Shown here: in pieces, positions 1 through 7,352 of the stretch
Layout: every line of letters begins with the position of its first letter
How positions within the stretch are numbered: the first letter of the stretch is position 1
Assembly: GCA_037388705.1 (NCBI GenBank)
Contig: JARRJY010000080.1
Coordinates: 1-8,597, forward strand
From: JARRJY01 sp037388705
GTDB taxonomy: Bacteria; Pseudomonadota; Gammaproteobacteria; UBA6429; Thiohalophilaceae
Reading direction: 5' to 3'
DNA: 8,597 bases
Translations under genes and position numbers: made by a program
The notes under the pieces: model-generated
What the model saw: only the letters and a program-made list of their open reading frames with translations
The model's database searches: none
What the model was told of the DNA's origin: nothing

Positions 1-711
1 AGAGGCACTAATGGACGTAATTCCGGTGGCAGAACCGGCAATACAGTCATAACCATCCATTCAGGATTGTTTCCGGATTCCAGAAAAGCCTCAATCAGCT
101 TCAGACGTTTGCCCAGTTTTTTCAGCTTGGTTTCAGACTTGGTGGCACCCATGCCTTCACGAACCAGCTCTGCTTCCTTGTTCAGATCCAGGGAACCCAG
201 TAGCTCGTGAACCGCTTCGGCTCCCATACGAGCATCAAATTCATCACCGTATTCTTCAATCGCTTCGAGGTAAGTTTCATCTGTCAGTAACTGACCACGT
301 TCCAGTTCAGTCATACCAGGATCAATGACTACGAACGCTTCGAAATAAAGAATACGTTCAATATCACGTAGCGTCATATCGAGTAACAGACCCATACGTG
401 AAGGTAGCGACTTCAGGAACCAGATGTGTGCAACCGGGCTGGCCAGTTCGATATGGCCCATCCGCTCACGGCGTACTTTCGCCAGGGTAACCTCGATACC
501 GCATTTCTCACAAATAACGCCACGGTGTTTAAGGCGTTTATACTTACCACACAGACACTCGTAATCCTTGACCGGGCCGAATATCTTGGCGCAGAACAAG
601 CCATCACGTTCAGGTTTGAAAGTACGATAGTTAATGGTTTCCGGCTTTTTAACTTCACCGTATGACCATGAACGAATTTTTTGTGGTCAGGATCTTTAAT
701 AGATCTTTCAC
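1..711 (-). CDS. rpoC: RNA polymerase subunit beta', N-terminal part; off the window edge and apparently frameshifted near its start
   Basis: Beta' forms the catalytic centre of RNA polymerase together with beta. From 677 down to 1 there is one uninterrupted frame of 225 codons, beginning IRSWSYGEVKKPET and closely following E. coli beta' from about residue 30. The four zinc-ribbon cysteines are present, with codons at 557-555, 551-549, 512-510 and 503-501 (CxC and CxxC). The frame reaches ..LPPELRPLVPL at the left edge. The expected start is GTG at 711-709, behind AGGAG, encoding MKDLLKILTTK. That frame does not join the conserved one. Only 34 nt lie between GTG and the isoleucine codon, where relatives have about 87, and the GTG frame stops at TGA 657-655 after 18 codons. 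The conserved frame has TGA at 689-687 just upstream and no ATG until 461-459. Identity as rpoC is certain. Whether the break is real or an assembly error is open; error is more likely in an essential gene. Confidence 0.95.
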
Positions 712-718
712 GTCGCTA

Positions 719-723
719 CTCCT
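719..723 (-). promoter_or_regulatory. ribosome binding site of rpoC
   Basis: The minus strand reads AGGAG, then 7 nt, then GTG (711-709) followed by AAAGATCTATTAAAG, the typical start MKDLLK of gammaproteobacterial beta'. This fixes the native rpoC start even though the frame breaks 34 nt later. Confidence 0.8.
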
Positions 724-741
724 AAAGAGTTTCCAGTTCCT

Positions 742-765
742 GATACCCGGTGTAATCCGGGTACC
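742..765 (-). other. hairpin in the rpoB-rpoC spacer
   Basis: On the minus strand GGTACCCGG and CCGGGTATC form a 9-bp stem with one G-U pair around a 6-nt loop (ATTACA). The G-U position would be an A-C mismatch on the plus strand, which fits a structure in the rpoBC transcript. No T-run follows, so it is not a standard intrinsic terminator. The 7-mer AGTTCCT (plus strand) flanks it on both sides, at 735-741 and 767-773. A role in mRNA processing or stability, or in tuning beta' expression, is inference only. Confidence 0.6.
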
Positions 766-778
766 GAGTTCCTAAAAA

Positions 779-3700
779 TTAGTCTGTTTGCTCAAGTTCA
801 ATATCAATAGCCAGTGAACGGATTTCCTTCAGCAGTACGTTGAAGGACTCTGGCATACCGGCTTCCATATAATGGTTACCATCGACAATGTTTTTGTACA
901 TCTTGGTACGACCGTTCACGTCATCTGACTTAACAGTGAGCATTTCCTGTAAGGTGTATGCTGCACCATAAGCTTCCAGTGCCCACACTTCCATTTCACC
1001 GAAGCGCTGACCACCGAACTGGGCTTTACCACCCAGCGGCTGTTGAGTAACCAGACTATAAGGTCCGGTTGAACGAGCATGCATCTTGTCATCAACCAGG
1101 TGATTCAGTTTCAGCATGTACATGTAACCAACGGTAACCGGACGTTCAAACTTCTCACCGGTACGACCATCGATCAATACTGCTTGCCCACTGGTTGGCA
1201 AGTCTGCCAGTTCAAGTAACTGTTTGATATCGGTTTCCTTGATACCATCAAACACAGGCGTTGCCATTGGTACACCTTTGCTCAGGTTCCTGGCCAGTTC
1301 CAGAATCTCTTCATCACTGAAGGATTTCAGATCTTCATTGCGACCTTCTGTCTTGTTATAGACTTCTTCAAGGAATTTACGGATATCAGCAATCTTCTGT
1401 TGTTGACGTACCATGGCATTAATCTTCTTGCCCAGACCACGTGCCGCCCAACCCAGGTGAGTTTCCAGTACCTGTCCCACGTTCATACGTGAAGGTACAC
1501 CCAGCGGGTTAAGTACTACATCAACTGGCTCACCGTCTTCTGTGTGAGGCATATCTTCCACCGGGACGATCATGGAGATAACACCCTTGTTACCGTGACG
1601 GCCGGCCATTTTGTCACCAGGCTGAATACGGCGTTTGACAGCAAGGTGAACCTTAACCATTTTCAAAACACCCGGTGCCAGGTCATCACCTGAAGTCAGC
1701 TTGCGTTTTTTCTCTTCGAATTTTTCATCAAAGTCTTTGCGTAGCTGCTTGATCTGTTCAGCGTTGGCTTCCAGCTGTGCATTGGCTTCATCATTCTTCA
1801 GGCTTATTTCAAACCATTTTTCACGTGCCAGTTCATCCAGGTAAGCTTTTGTGATCTTGCTACCGGCTTTCAGACCGTTAGGACCATTCTCAGCAACTTT
1901 ACCCGTTAGCATTGTTTCAACACGGCTGTAGGCATCATCTTCCATGATACGACGCTGATCGTTAAAGTCTTTCTTAATACGATCCATTTCGTATTCTTCA
2001 ATGGACTTGGCACGGGAATCTTTTTCCAGTCCATCACGAGTGAAGACCTGTACATCGATAACGGTACCAGTCATACCGGAAGATACGCGCAGCGAAGTAT
2101 CTTTTACGTCAGACGCTTTTTCACCGAAGATGGCACGTAACAGTTTTTCTTCTGGTGTTAACTGGGTTTCACCTTTAGGTGTAACTTTACCTACCAGGAT
2201 ATCACCAGGCTTAACTTCCGCACCGATATAAACGATACCGGCTTCATCCAGCTTGGCCAGGTTGGCTTCACCAACATTTGGAATATCACCTGTAATTTCT
2301 TCTGAACCCAGCTTGGTGTCACGAGCGACACAAGTCAGTTCTTCGATATGAACCGTGGTATAACGATCTTCCTGAACCACACGTTCAGAGATCAGGATGG
2401 AATCCTCGAAGTTGTATCCATTCCACGGCATGAAGGCCACCAGCATGTTCTGACCCAGGGCCAGCTCACCCATGTCGGTAGACGGACCATCTGCCATGCA
2501 GTCACCGCGAGCAATCACGTCACCCGGTTTAACCAGGGGACGCTGGTTGATACAGGTATTCTGGTTGGAACGGGTGTACTTGGTCAGATTATAGATATCA
2601 ACCCCAGGTTCACCAGGAATGGTTTCATCATCATTGACGCGTACCACGATGCGTGCCGCATCAACTGAATCAACAATACCACCACGCTTGGCCACGACGG
2701 TTACACCAGAGTCAACCGCCACGGTACGTTCAATACCGGTACCCACCAACGGCTTGTCGGCACGTAATGTAGGCACGGCCTGGCGTTGCATGTTTGATCC
2801 CATCAGGGCGCGGTTCGCATCATCATGCTCCAGGAATGGAATCAAAGCCGCAGCCACAGAAACAATCTGCTTGGGCGATACATCCATATACTGAATTTGA
2901 TCAGAACCTGCCATGGTGAATTCATTCAGGTGACGACACGGCACCAGGTCATCGACCAGCTTGCCCTTGTTGTCCACGTTAGCATTGGCCTGGGCAATAA
3001 TATATTCACTCTCATCAATCGCAGACAGAAACTCAATATCATCTGTCACCTTGCCGTTAACCACTTTCCGGTACGGGGTTTCCAGGAATCCGTAGTTATT
3101 AGTACGCGCATAAACAGCCAGTGAGTTAATCAGACCAATGTTTGGACCTTCCGGTGTTTCGATTGGACATACACGACCATAGTGAGTGGGATGTACGTCA
3201 CGCACTTCAAAGCCAGCACGTTCACGTGTCAGACCACCTGGACCAAGTGCAGAAATACGACGTTTGTGCGTAATTTCAGATAACGGATTATTTTGATCCA
3301 TGAACTGCGACAACTGACTTGAACCAAAGAACTCCTTGATTGCCGCTGAAACAGGCTTGGCGTTAATCATTTCCTGAGGCATCAGGTTGTCGCTTTCTGC
3401 CAGTGACAGACGTTCTTTAACCGCGCGCTCTACACGCACCAGGCCAACGCGGAACTGGTTCTCGGCCATTTCACCCACAGAACGGATACGACGGTTACCC
3501 AGGTGATCGATATCGTCCACGTTACCTTTACCATTTCGAATATCCAGCAAAGTCTGGATAACAGCCAGGATATCCTCGTTAGACAAGGTACCTTCACCTT
3601 CAGTTTCTTTACGTCCAACACGACGGTTGAACTTCATACGACCTACTGCGGACAGGTCATAGCGCTCATCAGTGAAGAATAAATTGTTAAACAGGTTTTC

Positions 3701-4855
3701 TGCCGCTTCCTTGGTAGGAGGCTCACCTGGACGCATCATGCGATAGATTTCCACCTGCGCTTCAAGTTGCGTGGTAGTAGTATCAATCGCCAGCGTATTG
3801 GAAATAAAAGGACCATGATCCAGATCGTTGGTAAAGATCGTCTGGAATTCAGTCACACCAGCTTCCTTGAACATTTCCAGACGATCTGGCGTAATCTCAT
3901 CATTGGCACTGGCAATTACTTCACCGGTTTCCTTGTTAATGATGTCGTGTGCCAGAATTTTTTCCAGCAGGTAATCTTCTGGCACTTCCAGTTTTGATAA
4001 ACCGGCTTTTTCCATTTCACGGATATGACGTGCCGTAATGCGACGACCTTCTTCCACCAGTACTTTTTTCTTCAGTATGATATCGAATGTCGCGGTTTCA
4101 CCACGTAAACGCTCTGGCACCAGTTCCAGTTCAAAACCATTTTTTCCGTAGTGGAAGTCGTTCTTCTCAAAGAACATATCAAGCATTTGTTCGTTGTTGT
4201 AACCTAAAGCGCGCAACAGGATAGTCACCGGTAACTTACGGCGACGATCAATACGGGTAAATACGCTATCTTTAGGATCGAATTCAAAATCTAACCAGGA
4301 ACCACGGTAAGGAATCACACGCGCATTGAACAGCAATTTACCTGATGAATGCGTCTTGCCCTTGTCGTGATCGAAGAATACACCTGGTGAACGATGTAAC
4401 TGGGAAACAATAACACGCTCAGTACCATTAATAACAAAGGTACCGTTATCGGTCATGAGTGGAATTTCACCCATGTAAACTTCCTGCTCGCGGATATCCT
4501 TAACTTTTTCAGTCTTGGACTCTTTATCATAAATGATAAGGCGAACCTTAACGCGTAACGGCGCCGAGTACGTTACACCACGTTGCTGACACTCTTTAAC
4601 GTCAAATGCCGGGGTACCCAACACATAGCTGACATATTCCAGTGCAGCATTTCCGGAGTAACTAACAATAGGAAATACTGATTTGAATGCCGCATGCAGA
4701 CCTCTGTCTTCATAGGCATCTTCTTTAGTATCTGCCTGTAAAAACTCACGGTAAGAGTCAATCTGCATTGCCAGTAGATAAGGAACATCCAGGACACTGG
4801 CACGACGACCAAAATATTTACGAATCCGTTTCTTCTCAGTAAACGAGTAAGCCAT
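779..4855 (-). CDS. rpoB: DNA-directed RNA polymerase subunit beta
   Basis: Full-length beta, 1358 aa (E. coli 1342), the second large catalytic subunit of RNA polymerase. The ATG at 4855-4853 gives MAYSFTEKKRIRK, aligning with the E. coli N-terminus (MVYSYTEKKRIRK). Its ribosome binding site is weak: GGTG, 4 nt before ATG. The rifampicin pocket (GSSQLSQFMDQ from residue 511, through THKRRISALGPGG) has the residues of sensitive wild-type enzymes: Q517, D520, H530 and S535, equivalent to E. coli Q513, D516, H526 and S531. The GDKMAGRHGNKG motif near the active site carries K1082 and K1090, equivalent to E. coli K1065 and K1073. A charged, helical stretch at roughly 940-1060 corresponds to the lineage-specific insertion of gammaproteobacterial beta and is longer than in E. 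coli. The C-terminus (LNHLVDDKMHARSTG, GGQRFGEMEVWALEA, GMPESFNVLLKE) is intact. It is preceded by rplL and followed by rpoC after a 67-nt spacer. Confidence 0.99.
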   Translation of the reverse strand: MAYSFTEKKRIRKYFGRRASVLDVPYLLAMQIDSYREFLQADTKEDAYEDRGLHAAFKSVFPIVSYSGNAALEYVSYVLGTPAFDVKECQQRGVTYSAPLRVKVRLIIYDKESKTEKVKDIREQEVYMGEIPLMTDNGTFVINGTERVIVSQLHRSPGVFFDHDKGKTHSSGKLLFNARVIPYRGSWLDFEFDPKDSVFTRIDRRRKLPVTILLRALGYNNEQMLDMFFEKNDFHYGKNGFELELVPERLRGETATFDIILKKKVLVEEGRRITARHIREMEKAGLSKLEVPEDYLLEKILAHDIINKETGEVIASANDEITPDRLEMFKEAGVTEFQTIFTNDLDHGPFISNTLAIDTTTTQLEAQVEIYRMMRPGEPPTKEAAENLFNNLFFTDERYDLSAVGRMKFNRRVGRKETEGEGTLSNEDILAVIQTLLDIRNGKGNVDDIDHLGNRRIRSVGEMAENQFRVGLVRVERAVKERLSLAESDNLMPQEMINAKPVSAAIKEFFGSSQLSQFMDQNNPLSEITHKRRISALGPGGLTRERAGFEVRDVHPTHYGRVCPIETPEGPNIGLINSLAVYARTNNYGFLETPYRKVVNGKVTDDIEFLSAIDESEYIIAQANANVDNKGKLVDDLVPCRHLNEFTMAGSDQIQYMDVSPKQIVSVAAALIPFLEHDDANRALMGSNMQRQAVPTLRADKPLVGTGIERTVAVDSGVTVVAKRGGIVDSVDAARIVVRVNDDETIPGEPGVDIYNLTKYTRSNQNTCINQRPLVKPGDVIARGDCMADGPSTDMGELALGQNMLVAFMPWNGYNFEDSILISERVVQEDRYTTVHIEELTCVARDTKLGSEEITGDIPNVGEANLAKLDEAGIVYIGAEVKPGDILVGKVTPKGETQLTPEEKLLRAIFGEKASDVKDTSLRVSSGMTGTVIDVQVFTRDGLEKDSRAKSIEEYEMDRIKKDFNDQRRIMEDDAYSRVETMLTGKVAENGPNGLKAGSKITKAYLDELAREKWFEISLKNDEANAQLEANAEQIKQLRKDFDEKFEEKKRKLTSGDDLAPGVLKMVKVHLAVKRRIQPGDKMAGRHGNKGVISMIVPVEDMPHTEDGEPVDVVLNPLGVPSRMNVGQVLETHLGWAARGLGKKINAMVRQQQKIADIRKFLEEVYNKTEGRNEDLKSFSDEEILELARNLSKGVPMATPVFDGIKETDIKQLLELADLPTSGQAVLIDGRTGEKFERPVTVGYMYMLKLNHLVDDKMHARSTGPYSLVTQQPLGGKAQFGGQRFGEMEVWALEAYGAAYTLQEMLTVKSDDVNGRTKMYKNIVDGNHYMEAGMPESFNVLLKEIRSLAIDIELEQTD

Positions 4856-4932
4856 TTCACACCACGCTCGCAGTTAGTCGAATTGTCATTCCCTTATTCG
4901 CCGCAGTTTACCTTTTTTGCAACGAATGCACA

Positions 4933-4966
4933 GCAGGCCGGTGGTCGTTCAGGACCGCCAGCCTAC
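4933..4966 (-). promoter_or_regulatory. rplL-rpoB spacer, second hairpin (rpoB-proximal)
   Basis: In the minus-strand RNA, arms GUAGGCUGGCGGUC and GACCACCGGCCUGC pair over 14 positions: 11 Watson-Crick, 2 G-U and one C-A mismatch, with a 6-nt loop. Both G-U positions are mismatches on the plus strand, so the fold favours the transcript. It lies about 77 nt upstream of the rpoB start and lacks a following U-tract. In E. coli this spacer holds a partial terminator and an RNase III processing site. A similar role here is inferred from position and structure only. Confidence 0.55.
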
Positions 4967-4986
4967 TGCAGGAACATTCTTTGTTG

Positions 4987-5019
4987 CCAATGATACAGGT
5001 ACAAGCCCTGTAACATTGG
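4987..5019 (-). promoter_or_regulatory. rplL-rpoB spacer, first hairpin (just after rplL)
   Basis: CCAATG and CATTGG form an outer 6-bp helix and TACAGG with CCTGTA an inner 6-bp helix. They are separated by one symmetric mismatch (U-U in the RNA) and capped by a 7-nt loop. The structure begins 17 nt after the rplL stop. No U-run follows, so attenuation by intrinsic termination is not obvious. A long, almost perfect stem in this spot would suit RNase III cleavage separating ribosomal-protein mRNA from rpoBC mRNA, as known in E. coli; this is an inference. Confidence 0.6.
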
Positions 5020-5036
5020 CGATATTAATCAGCAAA

Positions 5037-5414
5037 TTACTTAAGCTCGACAGCAGCGCCAGCTTCTTCCAGTTGCTTCTTAACATCTTCAGCTTCATCT
5101 TTAGAAGCGCCTTCTTTAATAGTAGAAGGCGTACCTTCAACCATTTCTTTCGCTTCTTTCAGACCTAAGCCTGTGATACCACGTACTGCCTTGATAACGG
5201 CAACTTTGTTATCACCAAAGCTGGTCATAACAACGTCAAACTCGTCTTTCTCGGCAGCAGCTTCACCACCACCAGCTGCAGCAGCTGGTGCCGCAGCAAC
5301 TGCTGCAGCGGCGGATACGCCAAATTTTTCTTCCATAGCTTCGATCAGCTCAACAACTTCCATTACGGACATGTTGCTGATTGATTCCAAGATATCGTCT
5401 TTAGATACAGCCAT
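5037..5414 (-). CDS. rplL: 50S ribosomal protein L7/L12
   Basis: L7/L12 is the multi-copy stalk protein of the large subunit; it binds L10 and recruits GTPases such as EF-Tu and EF-G. The protein is 125 aa (E. coli 121). The N-terminal dimerisation and L10-binding domain covers about 1-36 (MSVMEVVELIEAMEEKFGVS). A flexible Ala/Gly-rich hinge follows at about 37-57. The C-terminal factor-binding domain, about 58-125, has the conserved KVAVIKAVRGITGLGLKEAK helix region. The ATG at 5414-5412 is behind TAGGAGA at good spacing. It lies 27 nt after rplJ, so the pair is presumably translated together and controlled from the leader upstream of rplJ. The 181-nt spacer after it holds two hairpins before rpoB. 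Confidence 0.99.
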   Translation of the reverse strand: MAVSKDDILESISNMSVMEVVELIEAMEEKFGVSAAAAVAAAPAAAAGGGEAAAEKDEFDVVMTSFGDNKVAVIKAVRGITGLGLKEAKEMVEGTPSTIKEGASKDEAEDVKKQLEEAGAAVELK

Positions 5415-5441
5415 TGTAAATCTCCTAAAATTAGTTCTCGG

Positions 5442-5966
5442 TTACGCCGCTTTTGCGTCTTTAACCGCTGCAACAGTACGAACCAGCTTGCCGGGTACTT
5501 CATTAAGAGTACGTGCAAGTTTGGTAACAGGCGCCTGCATGACCGACATAAGCATAGAAATAGCCTGGTCTTTGGTCGGGAGACTGGCTAAACGATCCAG
5601 TTCGGATGCTGCCAATAACTGTCCACTTACAGACAGTGCCTTAACCACCAGTTTGTCATTTTCTTTGGCATAGTCTTTCAGCACACGTGCTGCACAACCA
5701 GGATCCTCTTGCGAGAATGCGATGATCATGGGACCTACCAATGCTTCTGACAAACATTCATAGTCCGTACCTTCGATGGCACGCTTGGCCAGAGAATTTT
5801 TAACAACACGAAGATAAACACCACCTGCACGCGCTTTACTGCGCAGGTCATTCATGTCGTTTGATTCCAGGCCAGCATATTCTGCAACTACCGCAGAATG
5901 CGCATCTTTGGCAACGACGGCGACTTCAGCGACGATGGCTTGTTTTTCAGCTAAACTTAATGCCAC
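5442..5966 (-). CDS. rplJ: 50S ribosomal protein L10
   Basis: L10 anchors the L7/L12 dimers to 23S rRNA at the base of the stalk and, as the L10-L12 complex, represses its own mRNA. The protein is 174 aa, slightly longer than E. coli L10 (165), with extra residues at the alanine/lysine-rich C-terminus. Family features are visible: the N-terminal rRNA-binding domain, including VVKNSLAKRA at about 55-64, and the C-terminal helix that carries L7/L12. The start is GTG at 5966-5964 (MALSLAEKQ), preceded by AGAGGTGA with a 5-nt gap; E. coli uses ATG here. The 250-nt leader upstream is strongly structured and is the likely site of feedback control. Confidence 0.98.
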   Translation of the reverse strand: MALSLAEKQAIVAEVAVVAKDAHSAVVAEYAGLESNDMNDLRSKARAGGVYLRVVKNSLAKRAIEGTDYECLSEALVGPMIIAFSQEDPGCAARVLKDYAKENDKLVVKALSVSGQLLAASELDRLASLPTKDQAISMLMSVMQAPVTKLARTLNEVPGKLVRTVAAVKDAKAA

Positions 5967-5994
5967 TTGAACTCACCTCTAATTTAAACAGTTG

Positions 5995-6054
5995 CTGTTC
6001 ATAAACTTCAGAACAGTTTCTGTCGTTGGACCACACGAGATAAACATCATCTCG
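5995..6054 (-). promoter_or_regulatory. two hairpins in the rplJ leader, near the ribosome binding site
   Basis: Two perfect 6-bp stems lie between the L10-leader-like element and rplJ. CGAGAT/ATCTCG pairs 6036-6041 with 6049-6054 around a 7-nt loop. CTGTTC/GAACAG pairs 5995-6000 with 6011-6016 around a 10-nt loop. The second ends about 15 nt upstream of the AGAGGTGA ribosome binding site. They could transmit L10-L12 binding upstream to translation of rplJ. That role is inferred from position. Confidence 0.45.
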
Positions 6055-6064
6055 CACATTTTCA

Positions 6065-6158
6065 GTGACCCTGCAGAAAATTCTGTACGGGTTCACCATC
6101 TGCGTAGGCCACACCCTTCAGGGTGGATTTATTCCCTTATAAAAACAGGGTACCTACG
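6065..6158 (-). promoter_or_regulatory. putative L10 autoregulatory leader (L10-L12 binding site)
   Basis: In E. coli and many other bacteria, L10 bound to L12 binds the mRNA leader upstream of rplJ and shuts off translation. In this leader CGTAGG (6103-6108) pairs perfectly with CCTACG (6153-6158), closing a domain that contains the hairpin CACCC-TTCA-GGGTG (6112-6125). Next to it, GTGACCC (6065-6071) pairs with GGGTTCAC (6089-6096, one bulged T), capped by CAGAA/TTCTG (6074-6085). The minus-strand junction CCTACGCAGATGGTGAACCC looks like the kink-turn type joint expected for L10 leaders. The stems are seen directly; assignment to the L10 leader family rests on position plus this shape and needs a covariance-model search. 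Confidence 0.65.
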
Positions 6159-6170
6159 GTCTTTGATGGA

Positions 6171-6195
6171 CGTTGTACTCAACATCAGCACAACG
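6171..6195 (-). other. hairpin just downstream of rplA
   Basis: The minus-strand RNA arms CGUUGUGCU and AGUACAACG form a 9-bp stem with one G-U pair and a 7-nt loop, starting 21 nt after the rplA stop. The G-U pair would be an A-C mismatch on the plus strand, favouring function in the transcript. There is no U-tract, so it is not a clear terminator. It may mark the upstream boundary of the rplJ leader or protect the 3' end of rplKA mRNA. Confidence 0.5.
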
Positions 6196-6216
6196 GCCCC
6201 AAAGTTCTTTACACGA

Positions 6217-6909
6217 TCACACCAGGTCGGCGTGATCGACTGAAATCCCTGGACCCATGGTGGTGGATACAGAGATCTTCTTCATAAATTGACCTTTTGC
6301 TGAAGCTGGCTTGGCCTTCTTCAGATCGGCTAATAATGCCACCAGGTTTTCTTTCAGCGCATTAACATCAAAATCAACACTACCGATTGGGCAATGGATG
6401 ATGCCAGCTTTATCAGTACGGTAACGTACCTGGCCTGCCTTGGCATTTTTCACTGCACCTTCGACATCAGGCGTAACAGTACCCACTTTCGGGTTTGGCA
6501 TCAGGCCACGCGGACCAAGCACCTGCCCCAGGGTACCTACAACACGCATGGCATCTGGTGTTGCAATAACAACATCAAAGTCCATGTTGCCCTTCTTGAT
6601 ATCTTCAGCCAGGTCTTCAAAACCAACAATATCCGCACCCGCAGCTTTCGCTTTATCGGCGTTTTCGCCCTGGGCAAAAACCGCAACGCGAACAGTTTTA
6701 CCGGTACCGTTTGGTAATACTGTAGAACCACGAACCACCTGGTCAGATTTACGAGGATCAACACCCAGGTTCACAGCCACATCCACTGACTCGGTGAACT
6801 TGGCACGAGGCAGATCTTTAATCAACGCCAATGCTTCGTCGACAGCATATTGCTTGTCGTTATCAACCTTTTCCTGGAAGACTTTTTGCTTTTTAGATAA
6901 CTTGGCCAT
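6217..6909 (-). CDS. rplA: 50S ribosomal protein L1
   Basis: L1 binds 23S rRNA at the mobile L1 stalk by the E site and helps release deacylated tRNA. In many bacteria it also represses the rplKA mRNA. The protein is 230 aa (E. coli 234). It has the N-terminal MAKLSKKQK, the RNA-binding domain-I segment FTESVDVAVNLGVDPRKSDQ, and the domain-II signature GPRGLMPNPKVGTV at about 133-146. The C-terminal KISVSTTMGPGISVD completes domain I. The ATG (6909-6907) directly follows the rplK TAA with no spacer; the ribosome binding site GGAGGG is inside the end of rplK, 7 nt before the ATG. Translational coupling with rplK is therefore likely. It stops with TGA at 6219-6217. Confidence 0.99.
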   Translation of the reverse strand: MAKLSKKQKVFQEKVDNDKQYAVDEALALIKDLPRAKFTESVDVAVNLGVDPRKSDQVVRGSTVLPNGTGKTVRVAVFAQGENADKAKAAGADIVGFEDLAEDIKKGNMDFDVVIATPDAMRVVGTLGQVLGPRGLMPNPKVGTVTPDVEGAVKNAKAGQVRYRTDKAGIIHCPIGSVDFDVNALKENLVALLADLKKAKPASAKGQFMKKISVSTTMGPGISVDHADLV

Positions 6910-7341
6910 TTACACGCCCTCCGTTTCCAGACCCATACTACGAGCACTACCCGCGATGGTACGAACAGCGGCATCCATATCGGCAGCCGTTAAATCAGGT
7001 TCTTTGGTCTTAACAATTTCTTCAAGCTGGGCACGTGTCACCTTGCCAACTTTGTCGCGGTTAGGCACACCGGAACCTTTCTGAATACCAGCCGCTTTTT
7101 TCAGCAGGATCGACGCAGGTGGCGTCTTCATGATGAAAGTAAAGCTACGATCGTTGTAAACAGTAATTACAACGGGAACTGGCATACCTTTTTCAAGGCC
7201 CTGGGTCTGTGCGTTAAACGCTTTACAGAACTCCATGATGTTCACACCATGCTGACCCAGTGCTGGACCAACCGGTGGACTAGGATTAGCATCTTGTGCA
7301 GGTACCTGCAACTTGATGTACGCTTCGATTTTCTTAGCCAT
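6910..7341 (-). CDS. rplK: 50S ribosomal protein L11
   Basis: L11 sits at the GTPase-associated centre on 23S rRNA, below the L7/L12 stalk. It is part of the thiostrepton site and is needed for RelA activation in E. coli. The protein is 143 aa (E. coli 142). The N-terminal domain has the proline-rich segment PSPPVGPALGQHGVNIMEFC at about 20-39, and the C-terminal rRNA-binding domain has TPPASILLKKAAGI and the ending GSARSMGLE. The ATG at 7341-7339 is preceded by AAGAGGT with a 7-nt gap. It is 71 nt downstream of nusG, and its stop codon abuts the rplA start. Confidence 0.99.
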   Translation of the reverse strand: MAKKIEAYIKLQVPAQDANPSPPVGPALGQHGVNIMEFCKAFNAQTQGLEKGMPVPVVITVYNDRSFTFIMKTPPASILLKKAAGIQKGSGVPNRDKVGKVTRAQLEEIVKTKEPDLTAADMDAAVRTIAGSARSMGLETEGV

Positions 7342-7352
7342 GTTGTTTACCT

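Noticed and set aside
413..658. 81-aa minus-strand frame inside rpoC
   Set aside because: It is in a different frame from the conserved beta' zinc-ribbon sequence and has no family likeness.
655..711. Programmed +1 frameshifting to rescue rpoC
   Set aside because: The overlap window has no prfB-like slippery site, and frameshifting alone would not supply the missing conserved residues.
3220..3332. Rifampicin-resistance change in rpoB
   Set aside because: All key positions (Q517, D520, H530, S535) carry the sensitive wild-type residues.
5173..5673. 166-aa alanine/serine-rich open frame on the plus strand opposite rplL and rplJ
   Set aside because: Its low-complexity stretch is the reverse of the L7/L12 alanine-rich hinge; it is a shadow.
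6440..7084. 214-aa open frame on the plus strand spanning rplA and rplK
   Set aside because: Serine/proline/threonine-rich antisense shadow crossing two clear genes, with no family likeness.
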